Below are positions 49,999 to 59,757 of a stretch of DNA of 64,000 bases, piece by piece (positions within the stretch are counted from its first letter, which is position 1; the number at the start of each line of letters is the position of its first letter). The stretch is from Acidovorax sp. sif1233. Its GTDB lineage: Bacteria > Pseudomonadota > Gammaproteobacteria > Burkholderiales > Burkholderiaceae_C. Both the position numbers and the translations under genes were made by a program. Below the pieces are notes generated by a model. That model was not told the origin of the DNA. It worked only from the letters and a program-made list of their open reading frames with translations, and searched no databases. Location of the stretch: NCBI RefSeq assembly GCF_019218755.1, contig NZ_JAHUWZ010000002.1:186001-250000 (forward strand). The letters run 5' to 3'.

Positions 49999-50903
49999 GC
50001 GGCAACAACTCCCGGACTATCCGCCGCGCACAGGCGGGCACGACTGAAGCGCCCTGGGTCCGCTACACGCTGATCACCATCGCGCTGGCCTTCATGCTGC
50101 TGTTCCTGGTGCTGCCGCTGGCCGCCGTGTTCGCCGAGGCGTTGCGCAAGGGCTTCGGGGCCTACCTCGAAGGCCTGCGCGAGCCCGATGCCTGGGCGGC
50201 CATCAAGCTCACGCTGATCACCGCTGTCATTGCCGTGCCGCTGAACCTCGTGTTCGGCGTCGCGGCCGCCTGGTGCATCGCCAAGTACGAGTTCAGGGGC
50301 AAGGCGTTCCTGACCACGCTGGTGGACCTGCCGTTTTCCGTCTCTCCCGTGGTGGCGGGCCTGATCTACGTGCTGATGTTCGGCGCGCAGGGCTGGTTCG
50401 GCCCCTGGCTGCAGGCGCATGACATCAAGATCATCTTCGCCGTGCCGGGCATCGTGCTGGCAACGGTCTTTGTGACCTTCCCGTTCATCGCGCGTGAGCT
50501 GATCCCGCTGATGCAGGCGCAGGGCAACGACGAAGAGCAGGCCGCCATCGTGCTGGGCGCCACCGGCTGGCAGACCTTCTGGTACGTGACGCTGCCCAAC
50601 ATCAAGTGGGGCCTGCTGTACGGCGTGATCCTGTGCAATGCGCGGGCCATGGGCGAGTTCGGCGCGGTGTCCGTCGTGTCCGGCCACATCCGTGGGCAGA
50701 CCAACACCATTCCGCTGCACGTCGAAATTCTCTACAACGAGTACCAGTCCGTGGCCGCGTTCGCCGCTGCATCGCTGCTGGCCTTGCTGGCCCTGGTCAC
50801 GCTGGTCATCAAGACCATTGCCGAACACCGCAACGAGCAGGCCTTGAAAGCCGCCGCCGATTTGCCCCCCGAGCGGCCCGCACCCGCGCCAGCCGCCCGC
50901 TGA
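49995..50903 (+). CDS. cysW: Sulfate/thiosulfate ABC transporter permease CysW
   Basis: Second membrane subunit of the sulfate importer, 302 residues. [21 protein letters not shown] and the coupling loop [22 protein letters not shown] are typical, and [21 protein letters not shown] is the conserved stretch after the loop. The ATG at 49995 overlaps the cysT stop. cysA follows after 12 bases, with GAAGGAAGAAG as its ribosome binding site. Confidence 0.95.
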   Translation: MSGNNSRTIRRAQAGTTEAPWVRYTLITIALAFMLLFLVLPLAAVFAEALRKGFGAYLEGLREPDAWAAIKLTLITAVIAVPLNLVFGVAAAWCIAKYEFRGKAFLTTLVDLPFSVSPVVAGLIYVLMFGAQGWFGPWLQAHDIKIIFAVPGIVLATVFVTFPFIARELIPLMQAQGNDEEQAAIVLGATGWQTFWYVTLPNIKWGLLYGVILCNARAMGEFGAVSVVSGHIRGQTNTIPLHVEILYNEYQSVAAFAAASLLALLALVTLVIKTIAEHRNEQALKAAADLPPERPAPAPAAR

Positions 50904-50915
50904 AGGAAGAAGACC

Positions 50916-52040
50916 ATGAGCATTGAAATCCGTAACGTCAGCAAGCAGTTCGGCGACTTCCAGGCGCTGCGCGACGTGAGCCTGGACATCGCATCGGGCG
51001 AACTCATCGCGCTGCTCGGCCCCTCGGGCTGCGGCAAGACCACGCTCTTGCGCATCATCGCCGGCCTGGAGACGGCCGATGTGGGCACCATCCACTTCAG
51101 CGGCGAGGACACCACCGACGTGCACGTGCGCGAGCGCAACGTGGGCTTCGTGTTCCAGCACTACGCGCTGTTCCGCCACATGACCGTGTTCGAGAACGTG
51201 GCCTTCGGCCTGCGCGTGAAGCCCCGTGGCGAGCGCCCGAGCGAGGCGCAGATCAAGCAGAAGGTGACCGACCTGCTCAAGCTCGTGCAGCTCGACTGGC
51301 TGGCCGACCGCTACCCCTCGCAGCTCTCGGGCGGCCAGCGCCAGCGCATCGCGCTGGCCCGCGCCCTGGCGGTGGAGCCCAAGGTGCTGCTGCTGGACGA
51401 GCCCTTCGGCGCGCTGGACGCCAAGGTGCGCAAGGAACTGCGCCGCTGGCTGCGCCGCCTGCACGACGAGCTGCACGTGACCAGCATCTTCGTCACGCAC
51501 GACCAGGAAGAGGCACTGGAGGTGGCCGACCGGGTGGTCGTGATCAACCAGGGCCGCATCGAGCAAAGCGGCTCGCCCCAGCAGGTGTGGGACCAGCCCG
51601 CGAGCCCGTTCGTCTACGGCTTCCTGGGCGACGTGAACCTGTTCCACGGCCGGGCGCACGAGGGCCTGGTGCACCTGGAGGGCATGCAGATCGACTCGCC
51701 CGAGCACCAGGGCGCGCAGAACGCCAAGGCTTTTGCCTATGTGCGCCCCCACGACCTGGATGTGGAGCGCTACTCCCCGGGCGCCGGGCTCGACGCCCAG
51801 GGCCGCCCGCGCGGCATCGTGGCGCAGCTGAGCCGTGCCATCGTGGTGGGCCCGATCGCGCGCCTGGAACTTATTCCATCCCAGGATCACAAACCAGCGG
51901 ACAATGCGTCCCCGGAACACTTGATCGAAGCGCAGATACCTGCGCAGCAGTTCAAGGATATGGGGTTCAAGGAGGGCGAAACGCTGGTGGTGACGCCGCG
52001 CCGCGCCCGTGTTTTTCTGGACCACGCCGCCGGGATCTGA
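50916..52040 (+). CDS. cysA: Sulfate/thiosulfate ABC transporter ATP-binding protein CysA
   Basis: ATPase of the sulfate importer, 374 residues. Walker A is GPSGCGKTT at residues 35-43, the signature LSGGQRQR lies near 135, Walker B is [12 protein letters not shown], and the switch histidine is in [10 protein letters not shown]. The C-terminal 120 residues form the TOBE-like regulatory domain. It completes sbp-cysTWA. A shortened copy of the repeat found before cysT follows its stop codon. Confidence 0.95.
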   Translation: MSIEIRNVSKQFGDFQALRDVSLDIASGELIALLGPSGCGKTTLLRIIAGLETADVGTIHFSGEDTTDVHVRERNVGFVFQHYALFRHMTVFENVAFGLRVKPRGERPSEAQIKQKVTDLLKLVQLDWLADRYPSQLSGGQRQRIALARALAVEPKVLLLDEPFGALDAKVRKELRRWLRRLHDELHVTSIFVTHDQEEALEVADRVVVINQGRIEQSGSPQQVWDQPASPFVYGFLGDVNLFHGRAHEGLVHLEGMQIDSPEHQGAQNAKAFAYVRPHDLDVERYSPGAGLDAQGRPRGIVAQLSRAIVVGPIARLELIPSQDHKPADNASPEHLIEAQIPAQQFKDMGFKEGETLVVTPRRARVFLDHAAGI

Positions 52041-52042
52041 TT

Positions 52043-52070
52043 CCCCCGAGCCGCTGCGCGTCTTCCCCCT
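52043..52070 (+). repeat. Shortened copy of the GC-rich dispersed repeat
   Basis: The sequence begins cccccgagccgctgcgcg and matches the first 28 bases of the block at 49000 except for a few positions. It lies two bases after the cysA stop, so both ends of cysTWA carry the element. Confidence 0.55.
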
Positions 52071-52182
52071 GGGCGGACGTACCCGGTGGACTGGCGGGGC
52101 CAGATCCACGGGTGCACTGGTGCGGGGCACGCCCGTTTCGCCGGCGGCACCGTTTGCAACGGCTATTGATGAGGGATAAGAA

Positions 52183-52710
52183 ATGAACTGGTTGACTGCG
52201 GCCCCGCGCCGTGTGCTGGCGCTGATCAGCGTGGCGTGTGTGGCGATGCTCGCCTTCGGCATGTACCTGCAGCATGTGGTGGGCCTGGAGCCTTGCCCCA
52301 TGTGCATCGTGCAGCGTTATGCTCTCATTGGTGTAGCAATCTTCGCAGGTCTGGCAAGCGCCAGGGACGCTAAAGGCTGGTGGATGGGCTGGGGCGTGCT
52401 GGCCCTGGTGGCCTCGGGCTTTGGCGCCTTCGTGGCGGCCCGCCAGAGCTGGCTGCAGTGGTACCCGCCCGAGGTCGCCACCTGCGGCCGCGACTTCTAC
52501 GGAATGATCGAGAACTACCCCATCAGCCGCGCCATTCCCATGATCTTCCGGGGCTCGGGCGACTGCGCGGCGGTGGACTGGACCTTCCTGGGGGGCTCGA
52601 TCGCCAACTGGTCGTTTGTCTGCTTCGTGGGTTTCGCGGTGGTACTGCTGGCGCTGCTGGTGCGCGGCATGCGCGGTGGCCGCCGTGGCGGCGGGCTGTC
52701 CATGGCCTGA
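52183..52710 (+). CDS. dsbB: Disulfide bond formation protein B
   Basis: Four-helix inner-membrane protein that reoxidises DsbA and passes electrons to quinone. The two essential cysteine pairs are present: Cys38-Cys41 in EPCPMCIVQRYAL and Cys101-Cys128 in the second periplasmic loop (VATCGRDF and SGDCAAVDW). The length of 175 residues is normal. GAGGGATAAGAA precedes the ATG. It follows the sulfate operon in the same direction after 142 bases and is closed by a strong terminator, so it is the last gene of this rightward block. Confidence 0.95.
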   Translation: MNWLTAAPRRVLALISVACVAMLAFGMYLQHVVGLEPCPMCIVQRYALIGVAIFAGLASARDAKGWWMGWGVLALVASGFGAFVAARQSWLQWYPPEVATCGRDFYGMIENYPISRAIPMIFRGSGDCAAVDWTFLGGSIANWSFVCFVGFAVVLLALLVRGMRGGRRGGGLSMA

Positions 52711-52734
52711 GTTTTCCAGGCTTCGTTTCAAGGC

Positions 52735-52761
52735 AAAGGCGCCCCTCGGGGCGCCTTTTTT
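52735..52761 (+). terminator. Strong intrinsic terminator after dsbB
   Basis: The hairpin ggcgcccc-tc-ggggcgcc is followed at once by six T residues and preceded by AAA. It lies 24 bases after the dsbB stop and could also serve the convergent GST-like gene that ends at 52791, since AAA on the left pairs with the T-run. Confidence 0.85.
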
Positions 52762-52790
52762 GTGGCTAGACCGCGTGGGCCCGCCCGGGC

Positions 52791-53468
52791 TCAGGCGAAA
52801 TCTGCTTCGGCAAACGGAAACGCCACACCCTCCGTGCCATCCATCCACGCCGGCAGCTTCGGCATCACGCTGGCCAGCAGTGGTGATGACTGCCAATCAG
52901 CCAGCCAGGCCTGTAAATGCGGCCAGGGCTGGGCCGCCCACCAGCCCACGTCGATGCCCGCGAACTGGCGCACGAACGGGGCGATCGCCATGTCGGCCAG
53001 CGCTGCATGGGCGCCGAACAGGTGGGGCTGGGCAGACAGGCGCGCATCCAGCGTGCCCAGCCAGGCGGTGGCCGCCGCGCGTTCGGCCCCGATGTCCGCA
53101 CCCGGGTGGCGGCTGGGGTACTTGCAGCGGTCCAGGGCCTGCTTGAAGGGGCCGTCGCATTCGGCAATCAGCGCCAGCATCTCTGGCACCGTGCCCCCGG
53201 CGGGCGCGAGCCAGCCTTCGGGGTCGTGCTGCTGCAGCGCCCACAGCATGATGTCCAGGCTCTGCTCCAGCACGCGGCCATCGGGCAGGACGAGCACCGG
53301 CACGGTGCCCTTGGGCGAGGCCTGCAGCAGGCCCCGGGGCTTGTTCTTGAGCACCACCTCGCGCAGTTCGCAGGCCTGGCCGCTCACGGCCAGGGCCAGC
53401 CGGGCGCGCATCGCATAGGGACAGCGGCGGAACGAATACAGAACGGGCAGGGCGGTGGCGGTGCTCAC
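52791..53468 (-). CDS. Glutathione S-transferase-like protein
   Basis: Thioredoxin-fold protein of 225 residues. The N-terminal domain starts [20 protein letters not shown], so a glutaredoxin-like cysteine stands at the position of the catalytic residue, and [21 protein letters not shown] has the cis-proline and the glutathione-binding Ser-Leu pair. An all-helical C-terminal domain follows. A GTG at 53468 overlaps the stop of trhO by four bases and gives the expected N-terminus; the open frame continues upstream. The reaction is not known; Cys-type GSTs often act in deglutathionylation. Confidence 0.82.
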   Translation of the reverse strand: MSTATALPVLYSFRRCPYAMRARLALAVSGQACELREVVLKNKPRGLLQASPKGTVPVLVLPDGRVLEQSLDIMLWALQQHDPEGWLAPAGGTVPEMLALIAECDGPFKQALDRCKYPSRHPGADIGAERAAATAWLGTLDARLSAQPHLFGAHAALADMAIAPFVRQFAGIDVGWWAAQPWPHLQAWLADWQSSPLLASVMPKLPAWMDGTEGVAFPFAEADFA

Positions 53469-54469
53469 GCGGTGTCGTCCTTTTGGGGGGCGCCTTCCGG
53501 GGCTCCGCCGTGCACGCGCACTGGCGTGCCGGGCTGGCGCGCGCCGATGTGTTCCTGGCCGCGCCGGGCGGCCAGCTGCATCTGCCGCTCGCGCTCGGCC
53601 AGGGCGCGTTCCTGCTCGGCCGTGCGGGTGCCGTGGCAATAGGGGCAGCTCACGCCCGCCACGTAGTGCGGCGACTGCAGCTCCGCCTCGCCCAGGGGCA
53701 TGCGGCACGAGCGGCACAGCTGGTGGTGCCCGGGCACCAGGCCGTGGCCCACCGACACGCGCTCGTCGAACACAAAACAGTCGCCGTGCCAGCGGCTGGT
53801 TTCCTCGGGCACGGTCTCCAGGTACTTGAGGATGCCGCCTTCGAGGTGGAAGACCTCCTCGAACCCCTGGGATTTGAGGAACGCGGTGGATTTTTCGCAG
53901 CGGATGCCGCCCGTGCAGAACATGGCCACGCGGGGTTTGCCCGCCAGCACGCCGCCGGGCCCCGATTGCGCGGCCACCCAGGCCGGAAACTCCGCAAAGC
54001 TCCTGGTGTGCGGGTTGACGGCGCGCTCGAACGTGCCGATGCCCACCTCGTAGTCGTTGCGTGTGTCCACCACCACCACGCCGGGGTCGTCGATGAGCGC
54101 GTTCCAGTCCTCGGGTTTCACGTACGTGCCCGCGTTGCGGGCCGGGTTCAGGCCCGGTACGCCCAGGGTGACGATCTCGCGCTTGAGCCGCACGCGCATG
54201 CGGTAGAACGGCATGCGCTGCGCGTGCGCCTCCTTGTGCTGCAGTGCTGCAAAGCGCGGATCGCTGCGCAGCCAGGCCAGCACGGCCAGCACATCGGCTG
54301 GCTCGCCCGCGATGGTGCCGTTGATGCCCTCGGGCGCCAGCAGCAGCATGCCGCGCACGCCACGCTCGTCGCACAGGGCCTGCAGCGGCGCGCGCAGCGC
54401 GGCGCAGTCGGGCAGATCGACAAACTGGTAGAGGGCGACGGTGAGAAAGCGGGGTGTGACCGAGTGCAC
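53465..54469 (-). CDS. trhO: tRNA uridine(34) hydroxylase TrhO (rhodanese-like)
   Basis: Oxygen-dependent hydroxylase that makes 5-hydroxyuridine at the wobble position of several tRNAs. A ferredoxin-like N-terminal domain begins [15 protein letters not shown], the rhodanese domain has the catalytic cysteine in [13 protein letters not shown] (Cys185 in this numbering), and the C-terminal part has two CxxC pairs (LCRSCRMP and SCPYCHGT) that may bind zinc. The open frame starts at a GTG at 54514, but the GTG at 54469 gives the N-terminal length usual for the family; neither has a clear ribosome binding site. The gene is coupled to the GST-like gene. Confidence 0.9.
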   Translation of the reverse strand: MHSVTPRFLTVALYQFVDLPDCAALRAPLQALCDERGVRGMLLLAPEGINGTIAGEPADVLAVLAWLRSDPRFAALQHKEAHAQRMPFYRMRVRLKREIVTLGVPGLNPARNAGTYVKPEDWNALIDDPGVVVVDTRNDYEVGIGTFERAVNPHTRSFAEFPAWVAAQSGPGGVLAGKPRVAMFCTGGIRCEKSTAFLKSQGFEEVFHLEGGILKYLETVPEETSRWHGDCFVFDERVSVGHGLVPGHHQLCRSCRMPLGEAELQSPHYVAGVSCPYCHGTRTAEQERALAERERQMQLAARRGQEHIGARQPGTPVRVHGGAPEGAPQKDDTA

Positions 54470-54561
54470 AAGAAATGGGAAAGCGGGAAACAGAAGGTCG
54501 ATGATAGCCGTCACTTTTCGTTACGATGAGCGGTCGCCAACGCTGCACCCAAGGTGGTTTT

Positions 54562-56193
54562 ATGGGCAAGGAATCCACAGTCAACCTGTTTCGCCGGCTG
54601 GAGCAGCTCAACGGCATCGGCGCCGCGCTCTCGCGCGAGCGGGACATCGACCGGCTGCTGGAGAACATCCTGGAGGCGGCCAAGGCCATCACCGGCGCCG
54701 ATGGCGGCACGCTCTACAGCGTGACCGAGGACCAGTCGGCGCTCAAGTTCGAGATCCTGCGCACGGATTCGCTGGGCATCCGCCTGGGCGGCACCACGGG
54801 CAAGCCCATCGATTTTCCGCACCTGCCGCTGCGCAACGCCGATGGCTCGCCCAATGATTCGCTCGTGGCGGCGCACGCCGCCATCCACGACCGCACCGTG
54901 AACATCGCCGATGCCTACAGTGCCCAGGGCTTCGACTTCTCGGGCACGCGCGCCTTCGATGCGCGCACGGGCTATCACTCGCAGTCGTTCCTCACCGTGC
55001 CGATGAAGAACCACGACCATGAGCTCATCGGCGTGCTGCAGCTCATCAACCCCCGCGACCAGGAGACGGGCGCGGTCACGACCTTTTCCGAGGCCGACCA
55101 GGGCCTGGCCGAGTCGCTGGCCTCGCAGGCCGCGATCGCGCTCACGAACCGGCTGCTCATCTCGCAGCTCGAACGCCTGTTCGAGTCGTTCGTGAACCTC
55201 ATCAACCTGGCCATCGACGAAAAATCGCCCTACACCGGCGGCCACTGCCAGCGCGTGCCGGCCCTCACGCTGATGCTGGCCGATGCGGTCAACGCCACAC
55301 GGCAGGGGCCGCTGGCGAGCTTTCGCATGAGCGAGCGCGACCGCTACGAGCTCAAGATGGCCGGCCTGCTGCACGACTGCGGCAAGATCACCACGCCCGT
55401 GCACGTGGTGGACAAGGCCACCAAGCTGCAGACGATCTACGACCGCATCGGCCTGGTAGACACGCGCTTCGAGGTGCTCAAGCGCGATGCGGAACTGGCC
55501 GCGCTGCGCCGCCAGCTGGCGCTGCGCCCCGTGGTAGATGCGCGGGCCGAGGGCCAGGAGCTGCAGGCCCTGCAGCACGAGATCCAGGCGCTGGAAGAAG
55601 ACCGCGACTTCCTGCGCCGCTGCAACACCGGCACCGAGGCCATGCGGCCCGAGGACCAGCAGCGCGTGCGCGACATCGCCGCCATGCGCCACTGGCGCAA
55701 CCCGCAGGGCGTGCAGACGAGCTTCTTGACGGCCGAGGAGGTGGAGAACCTCACCATCCGCGCGGGCACGCTGACCCAGGCCGAGCGCGACACCATCAAC
55801 TACCACATCGTCGCCACCATCAAGATGCTGGAGACGCTGCCCTGGCCGCGCCACCTCAAGAACGTGCCCGAGTACGCGGGCGGCCACCACGAGCGCATGG
55901 ACGGCAAGGGCTACCCGCGCGGCCTCACGCGCGAGCAGATGTCGCTGCAGGCCCGCATGATGGGCATCGCCGACATCTTCGAGGCCCTGACGGCGGCGGA
56001 CCGGCCGTACAAGAGCGGGATGACTTTGTCAGAGGCGCTGGCCATCATGTGCCGGATGCGGGACAACGGGCACATCGACCCAGACCTGTTCGAGGTGTTC
56101 GTGCGCGAGGGGGTGTATCTGCGGTATGGGCAGGAGTTTCTAGATGCGGGGCAGGTGGACGGGGTGGATATTGCAGCGCTGGGGTTTGTTTAG
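54562..56193 (+). CDS. GAF and HD-GYP domain protein, putative c-di-GMP phosphodiesterase
   Basis: Cytoplasmic signalling protein of 543 residues. A GAF domain covers about 10-200 (ITGADGGTLYSV, FLTVPMKNHDHELIGVLQLI). The HD-GYP domain follows with HDCGK at 271-275 and HHERMDGKGYP at about 442-452, so both metal-binding and GYP signatures are intact. Between them lies an insert of about 130 residues with a predicted coiled coil (LEVLKRD through EEDRDFLRR), larger than in standard HD-GYP proteins. Activity on c-di-GMP is expected. The ATG at 54562 has AAGGTGG upstream and is preferred to one at 54526. Confidence 0.9.
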   Translation: MGKESTVNLFRRLEQLNGIGAALSRERDIDRLLENILEAAKAITGADGGTLYSVTEDQSALKFEILRTDSLGIRLGGTTGKPIDFPHLPLRNADGSPNDSLVAAHAAIHDRTVNIADAYSAQGFDFSGTRAFDARTGYHSQSFLTVPMKNHDHELIGVLQLINPRDQETGAVTTFSEADQGLAESLASQAAIALTNRLLISQLERLFESFVNLINLAIDEKSPYTGGHCQRVPALTLMLADAVNATRQGPLASFRMSERDRYELKMAGLLHDCGKITTPVHVVDKATKLQTIYDRIGLVDTRFEVLKRDAELAALRRQLALRPVVDARAEGQELQALQHEIQALEEDRDFLRRCNTGTEAMRPEDQQRVRDIAAMRHWRNPQGVQTSFLTAEEVENLTIRAGTLTQAERDTINYHIVATIKMLETLPWPRHLKNVPEYAGGHHERMDGKGYPRGLTREQMSLQARMMGIADIFEALTAADRPYKSGMTLSEALAIMCRMRDNGHIDPDLFEVFVREGVYLRYGQEFLDAGQVDGVDIAALGFV

Positions 56194-56195
56194 CT

Positions 56196-56258
56196 GCGCT
56201 GGTAGCTATTTTTTAATAGCTACCAGCGCATGCTGAATGGGCGCTGGCGGCCCATATG
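56196..56258 (+). repeat. Dispersed double-hairpin element, copy D
   Basis: Contains ggtagctatttttt-aatagctacc, a perfect stem of ten bases at each side, then agcgcatgctgaatgggcgct and a ggcggcccata tail. It begins right after the HD-GYP stop codon and reaches almost to the end of the convergent Crp/Fnr gene. Confidence 0.7.
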
Positions 56259-56265
56259 GATCAAA

Positions 56266-56997
56266 TCACCCCCCATCCCGCACACACCCCTCCAGCCTCC
56301 CCCGATCCATCACCTCCACCACCCGGTACCCCACCCGCAGGATTCCCTCGTCTTCCCACAGCTTCAACTGCCGGTTCACGCTCTGCCGTGACACCCCCAG
56401 CATGAAGGCCAGGTCTTCCTGCGACACCGCCAGCGTGGTCACCCCGGCTGAAGCCTCGGGCCGCGCGTCCAGCGTCAGCAGCCGGTGCGCCAGCCGCACG
56501 GGCAGCGGCTGCAGGATGGCGTCGTCGATCCACGCCAGCGCCTGGCGCAGCCGCATGCACACCAGCCTGGTCAACGCCATGTGCACCTGAGGCTGCGTGT
56601 TCACCAGGTGGTGGAAGTCGTCGGCATAGACCACCGCGATCTCGGTGGTATCGGCCGCGCAGGTGTCGTACACGCGCTCACGGCCCACGAAAAGGGAGAC
56701 CTCGCCGAACCAGTGGCCGGGCTCCAGCACGGCGATCACGGCCTCGCGCCCGCCCGGGGCCACCACGCTCACGCGCAGCGAGCCGCTGACCACGCCGAAC
56801 AGCGCATCGGGCGCCGAGCCCTTGAGGAACAGCGAATCGCCGCGCTGCAGCTGCTTGTGGTGCGCCACCCGCAGCAGTTGCTGCTGCACATCGTCCGGCA
56901 GGCGCAGGCGGTCGGCGGCGTCGGGCGCGGTCAGCGCATGGGGTGTGTCGGGGGACACGGTGGGGGAGCGGGGCGGGGGCGTGCGCAGGGGGGGCAT
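56266..56997 (-). CDS. Crp/Fnr-family transcriptional regulator
   Basis: DNA-binding regulator of 243 residues. The cyclic-nucleotide-type beta roll covers about 45-155 (LQRGDSLFLKGSAPDALFGV, LEPGHWFGEVSLFVGRERV), and the helix-turn-helix is SQEDLAFMLGVSRQSVNRQL near 200-219. There are no N-terminal cysteines of the FNR cluster type, so it is not an oxygen sensor of that class. The ATG at 56997 is chosen because the residues before it are low-complexity arginine and proline. It is divergent from a four-gene catabolic-looking operon and may control it. Confidence 0.88.
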   Translation of the reverse strand: MPPLRTPPPRSPTVSPDTPHALTAPDAADRLRLPDDVQQQLLRVAHHKQLQRGDSLFLKGSAPDALFGVVSGSLRVSVVAPGGREAVIAVLEPGHWFGEVSLFVGRERVYDTCAADTTEIAVVYADDFHHLVNTQPQVHMALTRLVCMRLRQALAWIDDAILQPLPVRLAHRLLTLDARPEASAGVTTLAVSQEDLAFMLGVSRQSVNRQLKLWEDEGILRVGYRVVEVMDRGRLEGCVRDGG

Positions 56998-57254
56998 GGG
57001 GCGATGGCGGGCGGTAGGGCGCGTGCGTACGGGTGGAGCGCGAGCAGGAAGGAGGCGGGCGGGGCGGGTGGCACGGTGTACCGCATGCGGCGCCCGGGTG
57101 GAAGGCCTGTGCGGGTTTGTCCGGGGCCGCAATTGCCAACAACGGACAGTCTGCACAACGCCGGCTGCGGATAGTCGGTGGCTGAGCAGCGCAGGGCGCA
57201 AGAAAACAAGCGCAGCGCCCTGACCCGAACCCTCTATCTGAAAGACGATCCGCG

Positions 57255-57821
57255 ATGACCTCCACCCCCTCCACCTCCAGCATCCCCGCCACCCCACGCA
57301 CCGCCCTGCAGGCCCTGCGCGAGAAAACCGTGCTGGACCATTTTGCCGACGAGACCCGCCAGGACTTCGACGCGGTGCTGGACACCTTTCCGCACCCGCA
57401 CTACGAACTGATTCCCACCGGTGAGGTGCACGACGGCAACGATGCGGTGCGTGCCTACTACCTGGCTTCGCGCAAGGCCTTCCCGGACCAGCGGCACGAG
57501 ATCATCCAGCTGCGCCACACCGACGACGCGGTGATCGTGGAGTTCTGGCTGCTGGGCACCCACCAGGGGCCGCTGGGCAACCTGCCGCCCACGGGCAACA
57601 GCTTCCGCTGCCGCATGATCGCGCTCTTCATCTTCGAGGGCGAGCGCCTGGTCTGCGAGCGCGTGTACTTCGACTCGATGACCATGCTGCGCCAGTTGCT
57701 GGCCGGCGTGCCGCCTGCGCAGCTGCCGGCCATTGTGGGTTCGCTGCTGGCGGCCGGGCCCACCAGCGCGCCCGCGGCCGCCCCGCGCCAGGCCGAACCC
57801 GCCGCCGCGGCGGCCGCATGA
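57255..57821 (+). CDS. NTF2-like / SnoaL-type protein
   Basis: Protein of 188 residues with the cone-shaped fold of SnoaL, limonene-epoxide hydrolase and related polyketide cyclases. The core runs from about residue 25 to 150 and includes HYELIPTGEVHDGNDAVRAYY and FRCRMIALFIFEGERLVCERVYFD. The last 30 residues are an Ala/Pro tail. It may be a hydrolase, isomerase or binding protein; no catalytic set can be assigned. The stop overlaps the SDR start by four bases, so it belongs to one operon with the SDR, MBL and MFS genes. Confidence 0.8.
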   Translation: MTSTPSTSSIPATPRTALQALREKTVLDHFADETRQDFDAVLDTFPHPHYELIPTGEVHDGNDAVRAYYLASRKAFPDQRHEIIQLRHTDDAVIVEFWLLGTHQGPLGNLPPTGNSFRCRMIALFIFEGERLVCERVYFDSMTMLRQLLAGVPPAQLPAIVGSLLAAGPTSAPAAAPRQAEPAAAAAA

Positions 57822-58603
57822 GCGCCGGGCTGGCGGGGCACCATGCCGTCATCACGGGGGGTGCCCAGGGCATCGGCCTGGCCATTGCCCGGCGCTTCCT
57901 GGCCGATGGCGCCCGTGTGTCCCTGTGGGACCGCGACGCCCGTGCGCTCCAGGCCGCCAGTGCCGCGCTGGATGCCGCCGGCCGCATCCACACGGCCCGG
58001 GTGGATGTGGCCCAGGAGGCCGATGTCGAGTCGGCCGCGCAGGCCAGCGAGGCGGCGCTCGGGCCCATCACCGTGCTGGTGAACAACGCCGGGGTGCTGG
58101 GGCCGCTGGCCCCGTTGTGGGAACACACCCCGGCGCAGTGGCGCCAGGTGATGGAGGTGAATCTCACGGGCGCCTTTCTGTGCTGCCGGGCCGTGGTGCC
58201 GCGCATGCTGCGGGGCCTGGCAGGTGAGCAGCCGCCCGGCCTGGGGCGGCGCATCGTCAACATCGCCTCGGTGGCGGGCAAGGAGGGCAACGGCCTGAAC
58301 GCGGCGTACTCCGCGTCCAAGGCCGGGCTCATCGCACTCACCAAGTCGCTGGGCAAGGAGCTGGCGGGGCCGGGCATCCTGGTCAATGCCATCACGCCCT
58401 CGGCGGCCGACACGGCGGTGTTCGACGCCGTACCGGCCGAGCACCAGGCCGCGCTGCGCCAGAGCCTGCTCGCGCGCGTGCCCATGGGCCGCTTCGTGTT
58501 GCCCGATGAAGTGGCCGCGATGGCGGCCTGGCTGGCCTCGGCCGACTGCTCGTTCAGCACCGGCGCGGTGTTCGACATCTCGGGCGGGCGTTCGCTCTAC
58601 TGA
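57818..58603 (+). CDS. SDR family oxidoreductase
   Basis: NAD(P)-dependent short-chain dehydrogenase of 261 residues. The cofactor loop is TGGAQGIGLAIARRF, NNAGV lies near residue 89, and the catalytic Ser-Tyr-Lys set is in NIASVAGKEGN and YSASKAGLIALTKSLG. The tail FSTGAVFDISGGRSLY is standard. The acidic Asp in SLWDRDARALQ suggests a preference for NAD. It is coupled to the NTF2-like gene and followed after 26 bases by the MBL-fold gene. Confidence 0.92.
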   Translation: MSAGLAGHHAVITGGAQGIGLAIARRFLADGARVSLWDRDARALQAASAALDAAGRIHTARVDVAQEADVESAAQASEAALGPITVLVNNAGVLGPLAPLWEHTPAQWRQVMEVNLTGAFLCCRAVVPRMLRGLAGEQPPGLGRRIVNIASVAGKEGNGLNAAYSASKAGLIALTKSLGKELAGPGILVNAITPSAADTAVFDAVPAEHQAALRQSLLARVPMGRFVLPDEVAAMAAWLASADCSFSTGAVFDISGGRSLY

Positions 58604-58629
58604 TCTGCCCATTTCTCCAGGAGAACTCC

Positions 58630-59703
58630 ATGAAAAGAGACAACGCCCCTTCCGCCCTGGCGGCGGTCACGGACTTCGACGGCGCCCGCAGCGCGGCGTC
58701 GCCACAGGACCGCCTGCGTGCGCTGCGCCGCAGCGGCGCGCAGTTCCGCGAGTGGTTCCTCGACGAGCCGGCCGTGCGCTACGCCCGCAGCTTCGACCTG
58801 CTGCGCATTCCCTATCCGGCCTGGTATGCGTTCAGCGGCGTGTATTCGCAGCAGCTGCTCAAGCCGCACATGGTGCATCTGCTGGCGCGCACGGTGCTCA
58901 TCCAGTTCGAGGACTTCGGGGGGCAGCTGCGCCACCTGCTGTTCACGCCGGCAGACCACGAGACGGGGCGCGACACGCCGTACTTCCGCCGCCTGAGCGA
59001 GCAGACACCGGCCTTCCTGCACGGCACCATCGCGCCCATCCACGGCACCGTGCTGGATGCCCTGGCCAGCGTGGGCGTGGCGCCCGAGCGGATCGACTAC
59101 ATCACCTACGACCACCTGCACACGCAGAACCTGCGGCGCTGGCTGGGCACGGACGGCGGGCCCGGCCTGCTGCCCAACGCGCGCCTGCTGGTGCATCGGC
59201 AGGAGCTGGCGAGCGTGGCGGGCCTCTTGCCCACCCAGGCCGACTGGTACTGCCCCGATGGCCTGCGCGGCGTGGCCGGCGACCGCATCGTGCCATTCGA
59301 CGGCAGCGTGCAGCTGGGCCGGGGCGTGGCGCTGGTGCACACGCCGGGGCATACCGAGGGCAACCATTCGCTGGTGTACCGCGTGCCGGACGGCCTGCGC
59401 GTGAGCAGCGAAAACGGCGTCTCGGCCGACAGCTGGGCGCCCGAGGTCTCGCGCCACAACGCCATCCGCCGCTTCGCCAAGGCGACCGGGGCCGAGGTGG
59501 TCCTGAACGGCAACACGCAGGAAAACAGCAACGACCAGTACCTCTCGATGGTGCTGGAGAAGACCATCGCGGGCACCTCGGCGTCGCACGGCTTCAGCAA
59601 CGTGGTGCCGTCGAGCGAATGTTCGCCGCACTGGCTGTTCCCGGGCGCGCCCACGGGCCACCTCTGGGGCACGACCGAGTCGGGACAGCTGCAGCGCGTG
59701 TGA
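58630..59703 (+). CDS. MBL-fold metallohydrolase
   Basis: Putative metal-dependent hydrolase of 357 residues, possibly a lactonase or esterase. The first metal motif is altered, YDHLHTQN in place of the usual HxHxDH, while the second, HTPGHTEGNHSLVYR, is intact. DDG-like ends are replaced by SSENGVSADSWAPE. The N-terminal 90 residues are an extra helical part. AGGAGAA precedes the ATG. The altered metal motif means that activity is not certain. The gene lies in an operon with SDR and MFS genes. Confidence 0.8.
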   Translation: MKRDNAPSALAAVTDFDGARSAASPQDRLRALRRSGAQFREWFLDEPAVRYARSFDLLRIPYPAWYAFSGVYSQQLLKPHMVHLLARTVLIQFEDFGGQLRHLLFTPADHETGRDTPYFRRLSEQTPAFLHGTIAPIHGTVLDALASVGVAPERIDYITYDHLHTQNLRRWLGTDGGPGLLPNARLLVHRQELASVAGLLPTQADWYCPDGLRGVAGDRIVPFDGSVQLGRGVALVHTPGHTEGNHSLVYRVPDGLRVSSENGVSADSWAPEVSRHNAIRRFAKATGAEVVLNGNTQENSNDQYLSMVLEKTIAGTSASHGFSNVVPSSECSPHWLFPGAPTGHLWGTTESGQLQRV

Positions 59704-59757
59704 CGCCTGCGCACCGCCGGTGCACCACGCGACAAGAACAAACCCAGGAGACAACCC

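Noticed and set aside
49884-52307. An 807-codon minus-strand frame opposite cysW and cysA.
   Set aside because: The sulfate importer genes on the plus strand are certain; the antisense translation is a GC-bias product.
57118-57148. Inverted repeat tgtccg ... cggaca between the Crp/Fnr gene and the catabolic operon.
   Set aside because: The arms are six bases with a 19-base spacer and do not resemble a Crp or FNR site, so chance is likely in GC-rich DNA.
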